From Bradyrhizobium uaiense (GTDB taxonomy: Bacteria; Pseudomonadota; Alphaproteobacteria; Rhizobiales; Xanthobacteraceae), in contig NZ_VKHP01000031.1 of NCBI RefSeq assembly GCF_010811875.1, forward strand, positions 1-51,375: a stretch of DNA of 51,375 bases, read 5' to 3'. The notes under the pieces are model-generated. The model was not told the origin of the DNA. It saw only the letters and a program-made list of their open reading frames with translations, and ran no database searches. The stretch's first letter is position 1. Every line of letters starts with the position of its first letter. Positions 1-8,987 of this stretch are shown here, in pieces. Made by a program: the position numbers and the translations under genes.

Positions 1-1
1 G

Positions 2-130
2 GATGCGGGTGGGGGCTGTATCAACGATGCGACTCGTGGAGAAAGCCCCCACCCGCATCGTATCTTCGATGCGATGCGACATGCGACCTCCCCCGCAAGC
101 GGGAGAGGGAGCACAGTTCCTTCGCAGCGC
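2..130. repeat. Palindromic intergenic repeat mosaic
   Basis: Positions 2-17 (GATGCGGGTGGGGGCT) and 44-59 are perfect 16-bp inverted arms around a 26-base loop. They are followed by GATGCGATGCGACATGCGAC-type sequence and a smaller hairpin around CCCCCGCAAGCGGG near position 95-110. The same building blocks recur at 26085-26295, so this is a dispersed repeat and not a unique site. It lies just downstream of the last gene of the minus-strand operon and may also act in transcript end formation, although no clear U-tract follows. The region before 155 holds no gene that I can support. Confidence 0.7.
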
Positions 131-154
131 CGTTCAAGCCTAATTCATCATGCA

Positions 155-1249
155 CTAGCGGCTGCGGCCGAGCCAGCGCTGTGTCGGGAATAGCTGCATC
201 TGCCAGCGCCGCGCTGCCGCGCCCCACACGCCCCTTGGCATGAACAGCATGATCAGGATGGCGAGCGTCCCGAGCACGACGAGATAGAGGCTGCCATACT
301 GGGCAAGATAAGTGACGAGCCCCCACAGCAGCAGCACGCCGACCATCGGCCCTTCGATGGTGCGCACGCCGCCGATCACGACGATGAAGATCACGTACGC
401 AGTCCAGTCCGTGACGCTGAAGGCAGCGTCCGGCGATATCCGCGCCTTCTGCAGATAGACCACCGCGCCGACCATCCCGGTGGCGAAGGCAACCGCGATC
501 CACAGCACATGGCGAATCCGCCCGGTGCGGACGCCGACGCTACGTGCCGCGGCGGCGTTGTCGCGGCTGGCCGCCAGCGCGAGGCCGTGGCGCGAGCGCA
601 TGAAGGCGTAGATGCCGAGCGTGACCAGCACCGCGAGCAAGAGCGCAAGCCAGTAGACCAGCACGTCGCGCGCGGCCGCCGGACGCAGGCCAAGCAGCGC
701 CTGCACCGCCTTCAACCCGAACATCTGCGACAGTTCGCTCGGTGAAATCGACATTCCGGTGCCGCCGCCGAGCGACTTGAACTGGGCGCAGATCAGCCGC
801 AGCGCTTCGGCGGCAACCCAGCTGCCGATCGCGAAATACGGTCCTTCCAAGCGGAACAGCAGCGGCCCGAGCACCGCTGCGATCACCGCTGCGAACAGCC
901 CGGCGAGGGGGATCGCCGCCACGGGATCGAGCCCCGCCATCACGATGCCGGCAAACAGCGCATAGGCGCCGAGCCCGACAAACGCCTGCTGCCCGACCGA
1001 CACCAGCCCGCCCCACCCGGCCAGCACGTTCCAGAGCTGCGCCAGCGTCAGCATGGTGAGGACGAAGATCAGATCCTGGATCAAATTGCGCGAGGCGAAC
1101 GCGGGCAGCGCGGCAAGCACCGCCACCAGCACGATGCCGGCCACGGCCGCAACGCGCGACAGGCGCGTTCCAACCCGAACTTGCCAGACCGGCGCCTCCA
1201 CCGTGCGCTGCTCCCGGCTTGCCGGCATATCGATGCTCTCGACGCTCAT
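155..1249 (-). CDS. livM: Branched-chain amino acid-type ABC transporter permease (LivM family)
   Basis: This is a 364-residue integral membrane protein with about ten hydrophobic segments and the LivM-type motif region GLVSVGQQAFVGLGAYA, followed by the conserved EGPYFAIGSW stretch. It would pair with LivH to form the inner-membrane channel of a HAAT-family importer. I chose the ATG at 1249 because it gives an ATGA overlap with the stop of the livH-type gene and starts a normal N terminus; the open frame extends upstream but without permease-like sequence. It is the last gene of the catabolic operon, so the likely cargo is the aromatic substrate of the upstream enzymes and not necessarily an amino acid. 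Confidence 0.92.
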   Translation of the reverse strand: MSVESIDMPASREQRTVEAPVWQVRVGTRLSRVAAVAGIVLVAVLAALPAFASRNLIQDLIFVLTMLTLAQLWNVLAGWGGLVSVGQQAFVGLGAYALFAGIVMAGLDPVAAIPLAGLFAAVIAAVLGPLLFRLEGPYFAIGSWVAAEALRLICAQFKSLGGGTGMSISPSELSQMFGLKAVQALLGLRPAAARDVLVYWLALLLAVLVTLGIYAFMRSRHGLALAASRDNAAAARSVGVRTGRIRHVLWIAVAFATGMVGAVVYLQKARISPDAAFSVTDWTAYVIFIVVIGGVRTIEGPMVGVLLLWGLVTYLAQYGSLYLVVLGTLAILIMLFMPRGVWGAAARRWQMQLFPTQRWLGRSR

Positions 1250-2112
1250 GTCCGCCTCGCCGGGAAGAGGCCGCGCGGCCGCACCATCAGCACCGCAAGG
1301 AAGGTGAGATGGCCGGCGAGGATCTGCCACTCCGGATTGATCCGCCCGCCGATCGCCTGGGCGAGCCCGAGCACGATGCCGCCCGCCAGCGTCCCCCACA
1401 GGCTGCCGAGGCCGCCGATGATGACGGCCTCGAACGCATAGAGCAACCGTGCCGGCCCGATCGACGGATCGAAGCTGGCGCGGATGCCGAACACGACAGC
1501 GGCGATCACCGAGACAGCGAGCGACAGCCCGACCGCGATGGCGTAGACGTTGCGCTCGTTGACGCCCATCAATTGCGCGATCGCCGGATTGTCGGCGGTG
1601 GCGCGGAAGGCGCGGCCGAGCGAGGTGCGATAGAAGATCAGTTGCAGCAGCGTGACGGCGGCGATCGCCGTCACCAGCGCCGTCAACGGCGCGAGGCCAA
1701 CGCTCAGGCCGGGGGCCAGCGTCACCGACGAGGATTCGAAGGCGCCTGCCTGCAGCCGGCGGCTGTCCGCACCGTAGCCGAGCAGCAGCCCGTTCTGGAT
1801 CACGATCGACAGGCCGAAGGTGACGAGCAGCGGCGGCAGGATGTCGTCGCCCAGCACCCGCTCCAGCACCAGCCGTTGCAGCACGAAGCCGAGCACGAAC
1901 ATCACGGCGACGGCCAGCAGAGATGCGGCCGCCAGCGGCAGGCCGAGCGCCGTGGTGGCGCTCAGCACCAGATAAGCGGCGAGCAGGATCAGATCGCCAT
2001 GCGCCAGATTGACCAGGCGCATGATGCCGAAGATCAGCGACAGGCCGAGCGCGAACAGCGCATAGACGCCGCCGAGCAGCACGCCTTCGATGATGGTGTC
2101 GAACCCGCTCAT
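1246..2112 (-). CDS. livH: Branched-chain amino acid-type ABC transporter permease (LivH family)
   Basis: This 288-residue permease shows the typical LivH opening (GVLLGGVYALFALGLSLIFG) and the N-terminal NLAHGD motif that is near-universal in the family, followed by about eight membrane segments. The ATG at 2112 is preceded by GAGGGAG as ribosome binding site and sits seven bases beyond the LivF stop; a longer open frame upstream lacks family similarity. Its stop overlaps the livM start by four bases (ATGA), so the two permeases are probably translationally coupled in the usual order H then M. Confidence 0.93.
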   Translation of the reverse strand: MSGFDTIIEGVLLGGVYALFALGLSLIFGIMRLVNLAHGDLILLAAYLVLSATTALGLPLAAASLLAVAVMFVLGFVLQRLVLERVLGDDILPPLLVTFGLSIVIQNGLLLGYGADSRRLQAGAFESSSVTLAPGLSVGLAPLTALVTAIAAVTLLQLIFYRTSLGRAFRATADNPAIAQLMGVNERNVYAIAVGLSLAVSVIAAVVFGIRASFDPSIGPARLLYAFEAVIIGGLGSLWGTLAGGIVLGLAQAIGGRINPEWQILAGHLTFLAVLMVRPRGLFPARRT

Positions 2113-2119
2113 CGCTCCC

Positions 2120-2824
2120 TCATGCTCCGAAATAGGCCGAGCGGATCGTGTCCTGACCCACATCCTTTGGCCGTCCGCTCAGCGTCACTCGCCCCTCCTG
2201 CAAGCAGTAGAAGCGATCGGCAGCCCGTAGCGCGCGGGCGATGTCCTGCTCGACCAGCACGACGGCGGTGCCGCCGGCACGGATCTGCGACAGCATGCGG
2301 TAGATGTCCTCCACCACGATCGGCGCGAGGCCGAGGCTGATCTCGTCGCACAGCAGCACCTGTGGGTTCGACATCAGCGCGCGGCCGATCGCCACCATCT
2401 GCTGCTGGCCGCCGGACAGCGCCGTGACGGCGCCGCGCCGCCGCTCCCTGAGCACTGGAAACATGCGATAGACCGCGGCGAGATCCCAAGGCGTGCTGCG
2501 TTCGCCGCCATAGGCACCGATCAGGAGGTTCTCCTCGACGCTGAGCGAGGGAAACAGTTGGCGGCCCTCCGGGACCAGGGCGAGGCCGAGCCGGACGATG
2601 CTGGCGGCGGACGCATCGCCGATCGCCCGTCCACCAAGGCGGATCGCATCGGAGCGGTTCTTCACGAGACCCGCCAGCGACTTCAGCATGGTCGACTTGC
2701 CAGCGCCGTTGGCGCCGATCACCGCGACCGCCTCGCCCTGATCGAGCTCGAAATCGATCCCGAACAGCGCCTGGAAGTCGCCATAGAACGCATCGAGGGC
2801 GGAGACATTGAGCAGCGCGGTCAT
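2120..2824 (-). CDS. livF: ABC transporter ATP-binding protein (LivF family)
   Basis: The 234-residue ATPase has Walker A GANGAGKST near residue 38, an intact signature LSGGQQQM, Walker B LLCDEISLGLAP and the switch histidine replaced by the family-typical VEQD. This is the standard LivF arrangement. It would energise import together with LivG on the cytoplasmic face of the LivH/LivM channel. The start ATG overlaps the LivG stop by four bases (ATGA). Confidence 0.93.
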   Translation of the reverse strand: MTALLNVSALDAFYGDFQALFGIDFELDQGEAVAVIGANGAGKSTMLKSLAGLVKNRSDAIRLGGRAIGDASAASIVRLGLALVPEGRQLFPSLSVEENLLIGAYGGERSTPWDLAAVYRMFPVLRERRRGAVTALSGGQQQMVAIGRALMSNPQVLLCDEISLGLAPIVVEDIYRMLSQIRAGGTAVVLVEQDIARALRAADRFYCLQEGRVTLSGRPKDVGQDTIRSAYFGA

Positions 2825-3534
2825 GCCGGCACCCCCATGTAGATCGTCTCGACCTCGCGCGAGCGCATCACCTCAGTGGGCACACCCTGCGCGACTACCT
2901 TGCCGAAGTTCAGCACGACCAGCCGCTGCACCACCGCGAGCAGTGCGTGCACCACATGTTCGATCCAGATGATGGCGACGCCTTCGGCATGGATGGTTCT
3001 GATCGTCTCGACCAGCTCGTGGCATTCGGCATCGGTGAGGCCGCCTGCGATCTCGTCGAGCAATAGCGTACGCGGCTTGGTGGCAAGCGCCCGCGCCAGC
3101 TCGAGGCGCTTGCGATCGAGCAGCGGCAGGCTGCCGGCAAGCCGATTGGCCTTGGCTTCGAGGCCGGTGAGATCCAGCATGCGGCCGCAATGCTGGACGG
3201 CGTCGGCCTCCGAGAGGCCGCCGCCGAACAGCGCGGCGACTGCAAGGTTCTCGAACACCGAGAGATGGTCGAACGGCTGCGGGATCTGGAATGAGCGCCC
3301 GATGCCGGCCCGGCAGCGTGCCTCGGGAGAGAGACCTGTGATGTCGACGCCGTCGAGCACGATGCGGCCGGAGTTCGGCCGCAACAGTCCGGTGATCAGG
3401 TTGAACAGCGTCGACTTGCCGGCGCCGTTCGGCCCGATCACGCCCAGTGCCTCGCCGGGCAGGAGCGTCAGATCGATCGCGTCGGCAACGACGATGGCAC
3501 CGAACGTCTTCGAGACGGAATGGAGTTCGAGCAT
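2821..3534 (-). CDS. livG: ABC transporter ATP-binding protein (LivG family)
   Basis: This 237-residue ATPase has Walker [10 protein letters not shown], the Q-loop region [10 protein letters not shown] and a Walker B of the form [13 protein letters not shown] followed by WIEHV (switch His). The signature segment reads [16 protein letters not shown], so the canonical LSGGQ is not preserved, although the following RLELARAL is. Degenerate signatures occur in some LivG subfamilies, and the LivF partner keeps a canonical one. The gene is separated from the binding-protein gene by about 84 bases that contain a strong hairpin, and it overlaps livF by four bases. Confidence 0.9.
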   Translation of the reverse strand: MLELHSVSKTFGAIVVADAIDLTLLPGEALGVIGPNGAGKSTLFNLITGLLRPNSGRIVLDGVDITGLSPEARCRAGIGRSFQIPQPFDHLSVFENLAVAALFGGGLSEADAVQHCGRMLDLTGLEAKANRLAGSLPLLDRKRLELARALATKPRTLLLDEIAGGLTDAECHELVETIRTIHAEGVAIIWIEHVVHALLAVVQRLVVLNFGKVVAQGVPTEVMRSREVETIYMGVPA

Positions 3535-3564
3535 GTCCGCTCACCGCAAGAATTAGCGTCGGGA

Positions 3565-3588
3565 AGATGCGCGGGGTGCCGCGCATCT
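3565..3588 (-). promoter_or_regulatory. Intercistronic hairpin between binding-protein and livG genes
   Basis: AGATGCGCGG at 3565-3574 pairs perfectly with CCGCGCATCT at 3579-3588 around a four-base loop. It lies about 30 bases downstream of the binding-protein stop and no U-tract follows, so it is unlikely to be a full terminator. In ABC operons such hairpins commonly protect the upstream binding-protein mRNA or partly attenuate the downstream genes; that role here is inference. Confidence 0.6.
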
Positions 3589-3618
3589 CCGATGAACAAT
3601 CTGCCTGGAACGCGTGCG

Positions 3619-4944
3619 CTAGCTCAGCGCCTGCATGTCGCCGCCGAGCGGGATCTGCGGCGCCAGCCTGTTGTCGGTGATCACCATGTCGTATTTGTCG
3701 CCGTTGAGCCGCCACTGACCGCCGACCAGCGGCGTCTTGGCGATGTTCTTCGCGGCGAACGGCGGCACGGCGCTCGAGCCGAATGCGACCTGGCCCACGA
3801 TGGTGTCCAACTTTGTGGCTCCGATCGCCTTCGCCAGCGCTGCGCCATCGCTCGGGTCGCTGGCTCGCTTGATTCCGTCGATCGCGACCTCGAACAGCGA
3901 ATGCACGAAGCCGATCGGCTGGGTCCACTGCTTGCCGGAGGCCTGCTCATATCCCTTGGCAAGCTCCGCGGCACTGACGCCGCTGAGGCTCGACTTGTAG
4001 GGATGCGTCGGTGTCCACCACACCTCGGTCGAGATGTTGTTGCCGCCCTTGCCGAGCGCCTGCACCGACGCCGGAAACAGCAGCGCCTTGGCGACCGACA
4101 CGACCTTCGGCTTCAGCCCCTTCTGCCGCGACTGGTTCCAGAACGTGGTGAAGTCGGGAGGGATGATCACGCCGGTGATGATCTCGGCATCGGCGCCGCG
4201 AAATGCTGCGATCTGCGAGCTGAAATCGTCGGTGAGATTCTGGAAGCGGCCGGGATCGGTGAGCTTGAAGCCCTGCTTGGCCAGCACCGGCGGGAAGCCG
4301 ATCGTGGTGTCGCCCCAGGCGTTGCCGTCGGCATCGTTCGGAAACAGCGCGCCGACCGACTTGTTGGACGCGACCTGGCTCCACATGCTGGTGAAGACGC
4401 CGATCACGTCTTCCAGTCCCCAGAAGTAGTGGAAGGTGTAGTCGAACGGCTTCCAGCTCTTGGGATCGCCGGGGTTGGCCTGGCGGCCGATGAAGTTGGT
4501 CTGCCACGGCGCAACCGAGGAGATGCACGGCACCTGCTCCAGCTCGCACTGCGTCGCCACCGGATTGTTGGTCTCGGGCGTGGCGCCGACCACGATCAGG
4601 CTGACATTGTCGCGGGTGATCAGCTCCTTGGCGACCTCGGCGGCGCGGTTCGGATTCGACTGGCTGTCTTTTGTCACGACTTCGACCGGATAGGTCTGCG
4701 ATCCGACCTTGACGCCATCCTTGATGAATCTTCGGAATTCGCCGAGCACGAAGTCGTCGGCTTCGGCGAAGGCCGCGAGCGGGCCGCTCTTCGGCGAGAC
4801 ATAGCCGATCTTGATCGGCTTGTTGGCGGCCCGCACGGCCGGCGCGAACAACGTCGTGCTGCCGGCGGCGGCAAAACCACCGGCAATACCTTGCAGCACG
4901 CGGCGGCGATCGAAAGACATTCCGTTCAATTGATCCTTGCTCAT
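3619..4944 (-). CDS. Periplasmic substrate-binding protein of a Liv-type ABC importer
   Basis: The 441-residue protein begins with a twin-arginine-like leader: FDRRRVLQ near residues 10-17, a hydrophobic stretch, then PAVRA-A as probable cleavage site. The mature part starts KPIKIGYVSPKSGPLA, the usual opening of type I (Peripla_BP_6) binding proteins, and continues with ATPETNNPVA and PWQTNF ligand-site-type segments. The ATG at 4944 has GGGAGGGG upstream; a longer frame lacks a leader. It would capture the ligand for LivFGHM. Its position directly after the aromatic monooxygenase suggests an aromatic acid or phenol as ligand, as known for several HAAT-family binding proteins in rhizobia and Rhodopseudomonas. 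Confidence 0.88.
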   Translation of the reverse strand: MSKDQLNGMSFDRRRVLQGIAGGFAAAGSTTLFAPAVRAANKPIKIGYVSPKSGPLAAFAEADDFVLGEFRRFIKDGVKVGSQTYPVEVVTKDSQSNPNRAAEVAKELITRDNVSLIVVGATPETNNPVATQCELEQVPCISSVAPWQTNFIGRQANPGDPKSWKPFDYTFHYFWGLEDVIGVFTSMWSQVASNKSVGALFPNDADGNAWGDTTIGFPPVLAKQGFKLTDPGRFQNLTDDFSSQIAAFRGADAEIITGVIIPPDFTTFWNQSRQKGLKPKVVSVAKALLFPASVQALGKGGNNISTEVWWTPTHPYKSSLSGVSAAELAKGYEQASGKQWTQPIGFVHSLFEVAIDGIKRASDPSDGAALAKAIGATKLDTIVGQVAFGSSAVPPFAAKNIAKTPLVGGQWRLNGDKYDMVITDNRLAPQIPLGGDMQALS

Positions 4945-5027
4945 TTTCCCCTCCCTTGAGGCAGGCCGGTTGCATGCCGGCTGCCGTTTCATTTCGTTCT
5001 GAAAAGGATTGCCGGCGCCGTGCCGCA

Positions 5028-6812
5028 TCACGCGGCGCCGACGGACTTCGCTTGCGCACTGCGACCGAGGATCTGGCCGAACACGTCGAGCAGCACGTCG
5101 GTGGCGTCGGCCGCCGCCTCCCTGGCGCGCCAGGCGACATACATGTCGGGACGCACCAGCACGCAGCCGTCCTCATCCACCTCGCTCTGGCGATACCAGT
5201 CGGCATAGATGTCGAGCGCATCGCAGCCCTGGGGACCGATGGTCACGACATCGACCGGCAGGCCATAGGCCTTCTCGACCGCGGCCGCGGCCATCTTCCA
5301 GCCATCGCCGCCGATCCCGGTGAGCAGCGTGAAGCGGCCCTTGCCGGTGAGATCGAGCGTCGACTTGCGCTGGCCCTGATGCTCGACCCAGACATGCGGC
5401 AGATGCGCGCCGGGCCAGGTCGTGGCCTGATAGTAGAGCTCGTGATCCCTGTTGAACGCCGGAATCGGCGTGCCGTCGGACACGACGGCGGTCGACCCAT
5501 AGCGCTGGTTCAGCTCGACGCCGTGGCAGTTGAACTCGTAGCTCTTGTTGGCGATGGCCTCATAGAGCTTCTTGCGACGCGCCTTGCCCTCGGCGGTCGG
5601 CGCCTTGCGCGCCGCAATCGCCTTGCGCGCTTCCGCGGGATCGGTCGAGGCGACGAGCCCCACCGCCTCGAAGATCGGCGGGAAGTCGCCGATGCTCTTG
5701 TTGGCGCGAGTCACGATCTGCTTGCCGACCGGCTGGCGCTCCGCAGAGTAAGTTTCGAGCAGCGACGGCGCCGCGTGGCCCTCCAGCACCAGCTTCAGCT
5801 TCCAGCACAGATTGAAGGAATCCTGGATCGAGGTGTTGGAGCCGAGCCCGTTGGTCGGCGGATGGCGGTGCACGGCGTCGCCGACGCAGAACACGCGGCC
5901 GGACGAATAGTGGCCGGCATACATCTCGTTTACGGTCCAGGTCGAGGTGGAGCGAACGTTGACTTCGAGCGTCTCGTCACCGACGAGATTGCGCACGATC
6001 GAGATCGCCTCGTCATTGCTGAGCTTGCGCTCGCCCTGCTCGATGTCGTAGCCCCAGATGATCAGCCATTCGTTCCACGGCCGCACCATGCGGATCAGGC
6101 CGGCCCCTATGCCGCCGATCTCAGCTCCAGGCTGCAACACCCAGTACAGCACACTCGGCCGGTGCGCGACGTACTTGCTCAAATCCGCCTGCACGATGAT
6201 GTTCATGCTGCCGGCGCGGCCCATCTGGCCCTCCATCGGCAGCCCGATCACTTCGGCGACCCGGCTGCGGCCGCCATCTGCGCCGATCAGATATTTGGCG
6301 CGGATCTGGTAGGTCTCGCCCGACAAGCGGTCCTTCACGGTCGCGGTGACGCCGTCGGCATCCTGCACCAGATCGACGAACTCGGTGTTGAAGCACAGCG
6401 AGGTGCCGCGCTGGCCGGCGGCCTCGATCAGGATCGGTTCGAGGAAATTCTGCGGCAGGTCGCAGATCCGGGTCGGGCTGGCAAGATCGTAGTCCGCCTT
6501 GCGTGCGGGATGATTGCCCCAGGAGTAGAGCCGGCCGAACTCCTCGCCGGCAAGGCTCTCGCAGAACACGTTGTTGGCCATCAGAGGCTGCGGTACGGCC
6601 TGCGCCACCGCCTTGTCCTCGAGGCCGAGATCGCGCAGCACTTCCATCGCGCGCTGGTTGGTGATGTGGGCGCGCGGCGTGTCGGCGAGCCAGCCGTATT
6701 TCGTCACCATGATGTGCTTGACGCCGTACATGCCGAGCAGCGCCGCTGCGGTCGCGCCGGCCGGGCCGCTGCCGACGACAAGCACGTCGGTCTCAACAGG
6801 TATGCTGGTCAT
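5028..6812 (-). CDS. FAD-dependent aromatic monooxygenase (TfdB/PheA-like phenol hydroxylase family)
   Basis: The 594-residue flavoprotein matches the length of single-component phenol hydroxylases (about 600). It has the dinucleotide motif GSGPAG at residues 14-19, the central DG motif in YLIGADGGRSRVA, and the FAD-ribityl GD motif in VGDAVHRHPPTNGLG. A C-terminal thioredoxin-like domain follows, from about LTLLTGIGGDGW onwards. It should hydroxylate a phenolic ring with NAD(P)H and O2. The next two genes are a hydroxyquinol-type dioxygenase and maleylacetate reductase, so the product is probably hydroxyquinol and the substrate something like resorcinol, 4-hydroxysalicylate or a chlorophenol. 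The exact substrate cannot be read from the sequence. The ATG at 6812 was chosen because the FAD domain begins right after it. Confidence 0.88.
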   Translation of the reverse strand: MTSIPVETDVLVVGSGPAGATAAALLGMYGVKHIMVTKYGWLADTPRAHITNQRAMEVLRDLGLEDKAVAQAVPQPLMANNVFCESLAGEEFGRLYSWGNHPARKADYDLASPTRICDLPQNFLEPILIEAAGQRGTSLCFNTEFVDLVQDADGVTATVKDRLSGETYQIRAKYLIGADGGRSRVAEVIGLPMEGQMGRAGSMNIIVQADLSKYVAHRPSVLYWVLQPGAEIGGIGAGLIRMVRPWNEWLIIWGYDIEQGERKLSNDEAISIVRNLVGDETLEVNVRSTSTWTVNEMYAGHYSSGRVFCVGDAVHRHPPTNGLGSNTSIQDSFNLCWKLKLVLEGHAAPSLLETYSAERQPVGKQIVTRANKSIGDFPPIFEAVGLVASTDPAEARKAIAARKAPTAEGKARRKKLYEAIANKSYEFNCHGVELNQRYGSTAVVSDGTPIPAFNRDHELYYQATTWPGAHLPHVWVEHQGQRKSTLDLTGKGRFTLLTGIGGDGWKMAAAAVEKAYGLPVDVVTIGPQGCDALDIYADWYRQSEVDEDGCVLVRPDMYVAWRAREAAADATDVLLDVFGQILGRSAQAKSVGAA

Positions 6813-6847
6813 GTTCCTCTCCCTGGTCGTCGTGTTGGTTGTGATCG

Positions 6848-7750
6848 CTATTCGGCGGCCATCATCGGCTGCGGCACCAGGCCTGCGCCGGGCCGCATCT
6901 GGAAGTCGTAGGTCATCAGGTGCCACGGGCCAGAGACCCGCTCGCCGTTCGGCAGCGCAGGTTCACTGCGCGGCTCGACGCGTGCGATGAGTTCGTCCTT
7001 GACGCCGAACACCACATCGCTGCGCAGATATTCATCGCCGTCGAGGAACACGTGGGTGATCAGCGGCTCGTAGCCCTCGGCCTTGACCAGGAAATGCACA
7101 TGCGCCGGCCGCATTGGATGACGCTTCGTGGTCGTGATGAGATCGCCGACCGGGCCGTCGGTCGGGATCGGATAGCTGCACGGCAGGATGGTGCGGAAGG
7201 AGAAGCGGCCGTCGGCACCGGTGACGAAGCGCGCGCGCAGCGAGGGGCCGTGAGCCGCGTAGTCCGCCTTCTGCGAATCGTAGAAACCGTCGTCGTCGGC
7301 GTGCCAGACGTCGATCTCGGCGCCGACGAGCGGTTTGCCGGCAAGGTCCGTGACGCGGCTCTGCACGAACATCACTTCGCCGTCGATGCCCTCGGAGATG
7401 TTGGCGCCGTGCGGCGTGACGCGGTGTTCGCCGACATAGAACGGCCCGAGCACCGTGGTCTCGGTGGCGCCCTCGCGCTCGCGGTGATTGATCGCATCGA
7501 CCAGCATCGAGACGCCGAGCACATCGGAGAGCAGGATGAACTCCTGGCGCAGCGGCGTGCAGGTCTGGCCGGTACGGGTCAGGAATTCGATCGCCTGATT
7601 CCATTCCTCGAAGGTGAGCTCGGTACGGCGCACCAGATCGTGCAGCGACTTGACCGTCTCCTCGATGAGGAACTTGAGCCGCGCGTTCGGCGTCTTGGCG
7701 AAGCTGCGAAGAACCTCGTCGGTGAGATCATGCTCGTTGAAATTGGCCAT
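6848..7750 (-). CDS. Intradiol ring-cleavage dioxygenase, hydroxyquinol 1,2-dioxygenase type
   Basis: This 300-residue protein has an N-terminal helical dimerisation domain (residues 1-100), the GPFYV motif at 102-106, and the non-haem Fe(III) ligands Tyr164, Tyr193, His217 and His219 (the last two in RPAHVHF). The spacing closely follows characterised hydroxyquinol 1,2-dioxygenase, in which the first ligand is also Tyr164. The predicted reaction is intradiol cleavage of hydroxyquinol to maleylacetate. The neighbouring maleylacetate reductase supports hydroxyquinol over catechol, since catechol cleavage would need muconate cycloisomerase, which is absent. It lies 35 bases upstream of the monooxygenase gene in the same operon. 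Confidence 0.9.
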   Translation of the reverse strand: MANFNEHDLTDEVLRSFAKTPNARLKFLIEETVKSLHDLVRRTELTFEEWNQAIEFLTRTGQTCTPLRQEFILLSDVLGVSMLVDAINHREREGATETTVLGPFYVGEHRVTPHGANISEGIDGEVMFVQSRVTDLAGKPLVGAEIDVWHADDDGFYDSQKADYAAHGPSLRARFVTGADGRFSFRTILPCSYPIPTDGPVGDLITTTKRHPMRPAHVHFLVKAEGYEPLITHVFLDGDEYLRSDVVFGVKDELIARVEPRSEPALPNGERVSGPWHLMTYDFQMRPGAGLVPQPMMAAE

Positions 7751-7776
7751 CGTGTTATCCTCTCGATCTTGAGATG

Positions 7777-8910
7777 TCAGTGCTGCGCCGGCGCATCGCC
7801 GCGCCAGGCCGCCGCGATCAGGTCCTGGATCGCGACGCGCTCCACAGGTCTTGGATTGGCATAGGGGCTCCGCACGGCCATCTCGGCGGCGCGCGCGATG
7901 CCGTCTTCGGGCATTCCGATCTCGGCAAGCCGGCGCGGCAGCGCGAGCCGGCGCGTGAGGTCGAACAGCCCTTGCGGCGCATCCGTCGCGCGCAATGCGC
8001 GCGCAATTCGGATCATCGCCTCAGGCGCGGCCGCCGCGTTGTAGGTGGCCGCATGGGGCAGCACGATCGCGTGGGTTTCGGCATGCGGCAGGTTGAACAT
8101 GCCGCCCAGCACGTGGCAGAGCTTGTGGTGCAGCGACATGCCGACCGCGCCGAGACACGCGCCGCACAGCCAGGCGCCATAGAGCGCATCGCGACGCGCG
8201 CCGGCGTCGGCAGGCGCAGTCATGATGCGGGGCAGCGCGCGGGCGAGCGCGGCGATGCCTTCCTCGGCCATCAGCGAGGTCAGCGGATTGGCGTCTGGCG
8301 CATAAAGCGCCTCGACGGCGTGCGCGATCGCATTGAGGCCGCTGGCGGCGGAGATGTGCGGTGGCAGGCTGACCGTGAGATCGACGTCGTAGATGACGGT
8401 GTCCGGGACCAGATCCTGGGAATGCTGCGTGGTCTTGATGCCGTTAGCGGTTTCGCCGAGGATCGGCGTCATCTCCGAGCCGGCGTAGGTGGTCGGCATC
8501 GCGATGTGCGGCAGCCCAGTGCGCAGCGCCAGCGCCTTGCCGAGCCCGCCCGTCGAGCCGCCGCCGATCGCGACCAACCCGTCGATGTCGCGGGATTCGA
8601 CGATGCCAAGCGCTTCGTTGGTGCCCTCGACCGGCGTATGCATGCGCGCGCCGGCGAACAACCCCGCGAGCCTGTCGCCGAGGCCGGCGCCGAGCCGGCG
8701 TCCGAGGTCCTGCTGCTCGGGGGTGGTGAGCACCAGCGCCCGCTTGATGCCAAGGCGCTCGCTCTCCTCGCCGAGCCGCGCCGAGGTGCCGGCGCCGAAC
8801 ACCACGCGATATTGCTGCGAGCAATAGGCAAAGGCACCCTGGCGGGCATCGGTGGCTGCTGCTGCAAGTGCGACGGATGCGCTTCCGGCGTCCGGCGTCG
8901 CGGTGCTCAT
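7777..8910 (-). CDS. Maleylacetate reductase (iron-containing alcohol dehydrogenase family)
   Basis: The 377-residue protein has the NAD(P)-binding GGGSTGGLGKA and PTTYAGSEMTP motifs that mark maleylacetate reductases. The family histidine positions lie in GLNAIAHAVEALY, MSLHHKLCHVLGG and NLPHAETHAIVLPH. It should reduce maleylacetate to 3-oxoadipate with NADH or NADPH. I chose the ATG at 8910 because GGGAGAA lies just upstream; the longer frame to 8946 has no ribosome binding site. It is the first enzyme gene behind the promoter region that carries the direct repeats. CoA transferase and thiolase for 3-oxoadipate are not in the window and must be encoded elsewhere. Confidence 0.9.
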   Translation of the reverse strand: MSTATPDAGSASVALAAAATDARQGAFAYCSQQYRVVFGAGTSARLGEESERLGIKRALVLTTPEQQDLGRRLGAGLGDRLAGLFAGARMHTPVEGTNEALGIVESRDIDGLVAIGGGSTGGLGKALALRTGLPHIAMPTTYAGSEMTPILGETANGIKTTQHSQDLVPDTVIYDVDLTVSLPPHISAASGLNAIAHAVEALYAPDANPLTSLMAEEGIAALARALPRIMTAPADAGARRDALYGAWLCGACLGAVGMSLHHKLCHVLGGMFNLPHAETHAIVLPHAATYNAAAAPEAMIRIARALRATDAPQGLFDLTRRLALPRRLAEIGMPEDGIARAAEMAVRSPYANPRPVERVAIQDLIAAAWRGDAPAQH

Positions 8911-8987
8911 GGCATTTCTCCCAAGCCGGCGAACCGGCAGTCTCATCTTGTTGGGAGAAAGCTAGCGGCGGGCGGCCGCGCCGGGCC

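Noticed and set aside
1..154. Remnant of a mobile element
   Set aside because: Only palindromic repeats are present; there is no transposase fragment or target duplication.
1250..1399. Longer N terminus for the LivM-type permease, and analogous extensions at 18308, 28886, 39925 and 20696
   Set aside because: The extensions overlap other genes or lack family sequence; signal peptides, overlaps and ribosome binding sites support the shorter starts.
5014..5039. GGCGCCG/CGGCGCC hairpin over the monooxygenase stop as a terminator
   Set aside because: Seven-base stem with a 12-base loop, no U-tract, and the importer genes follow in the same direction.
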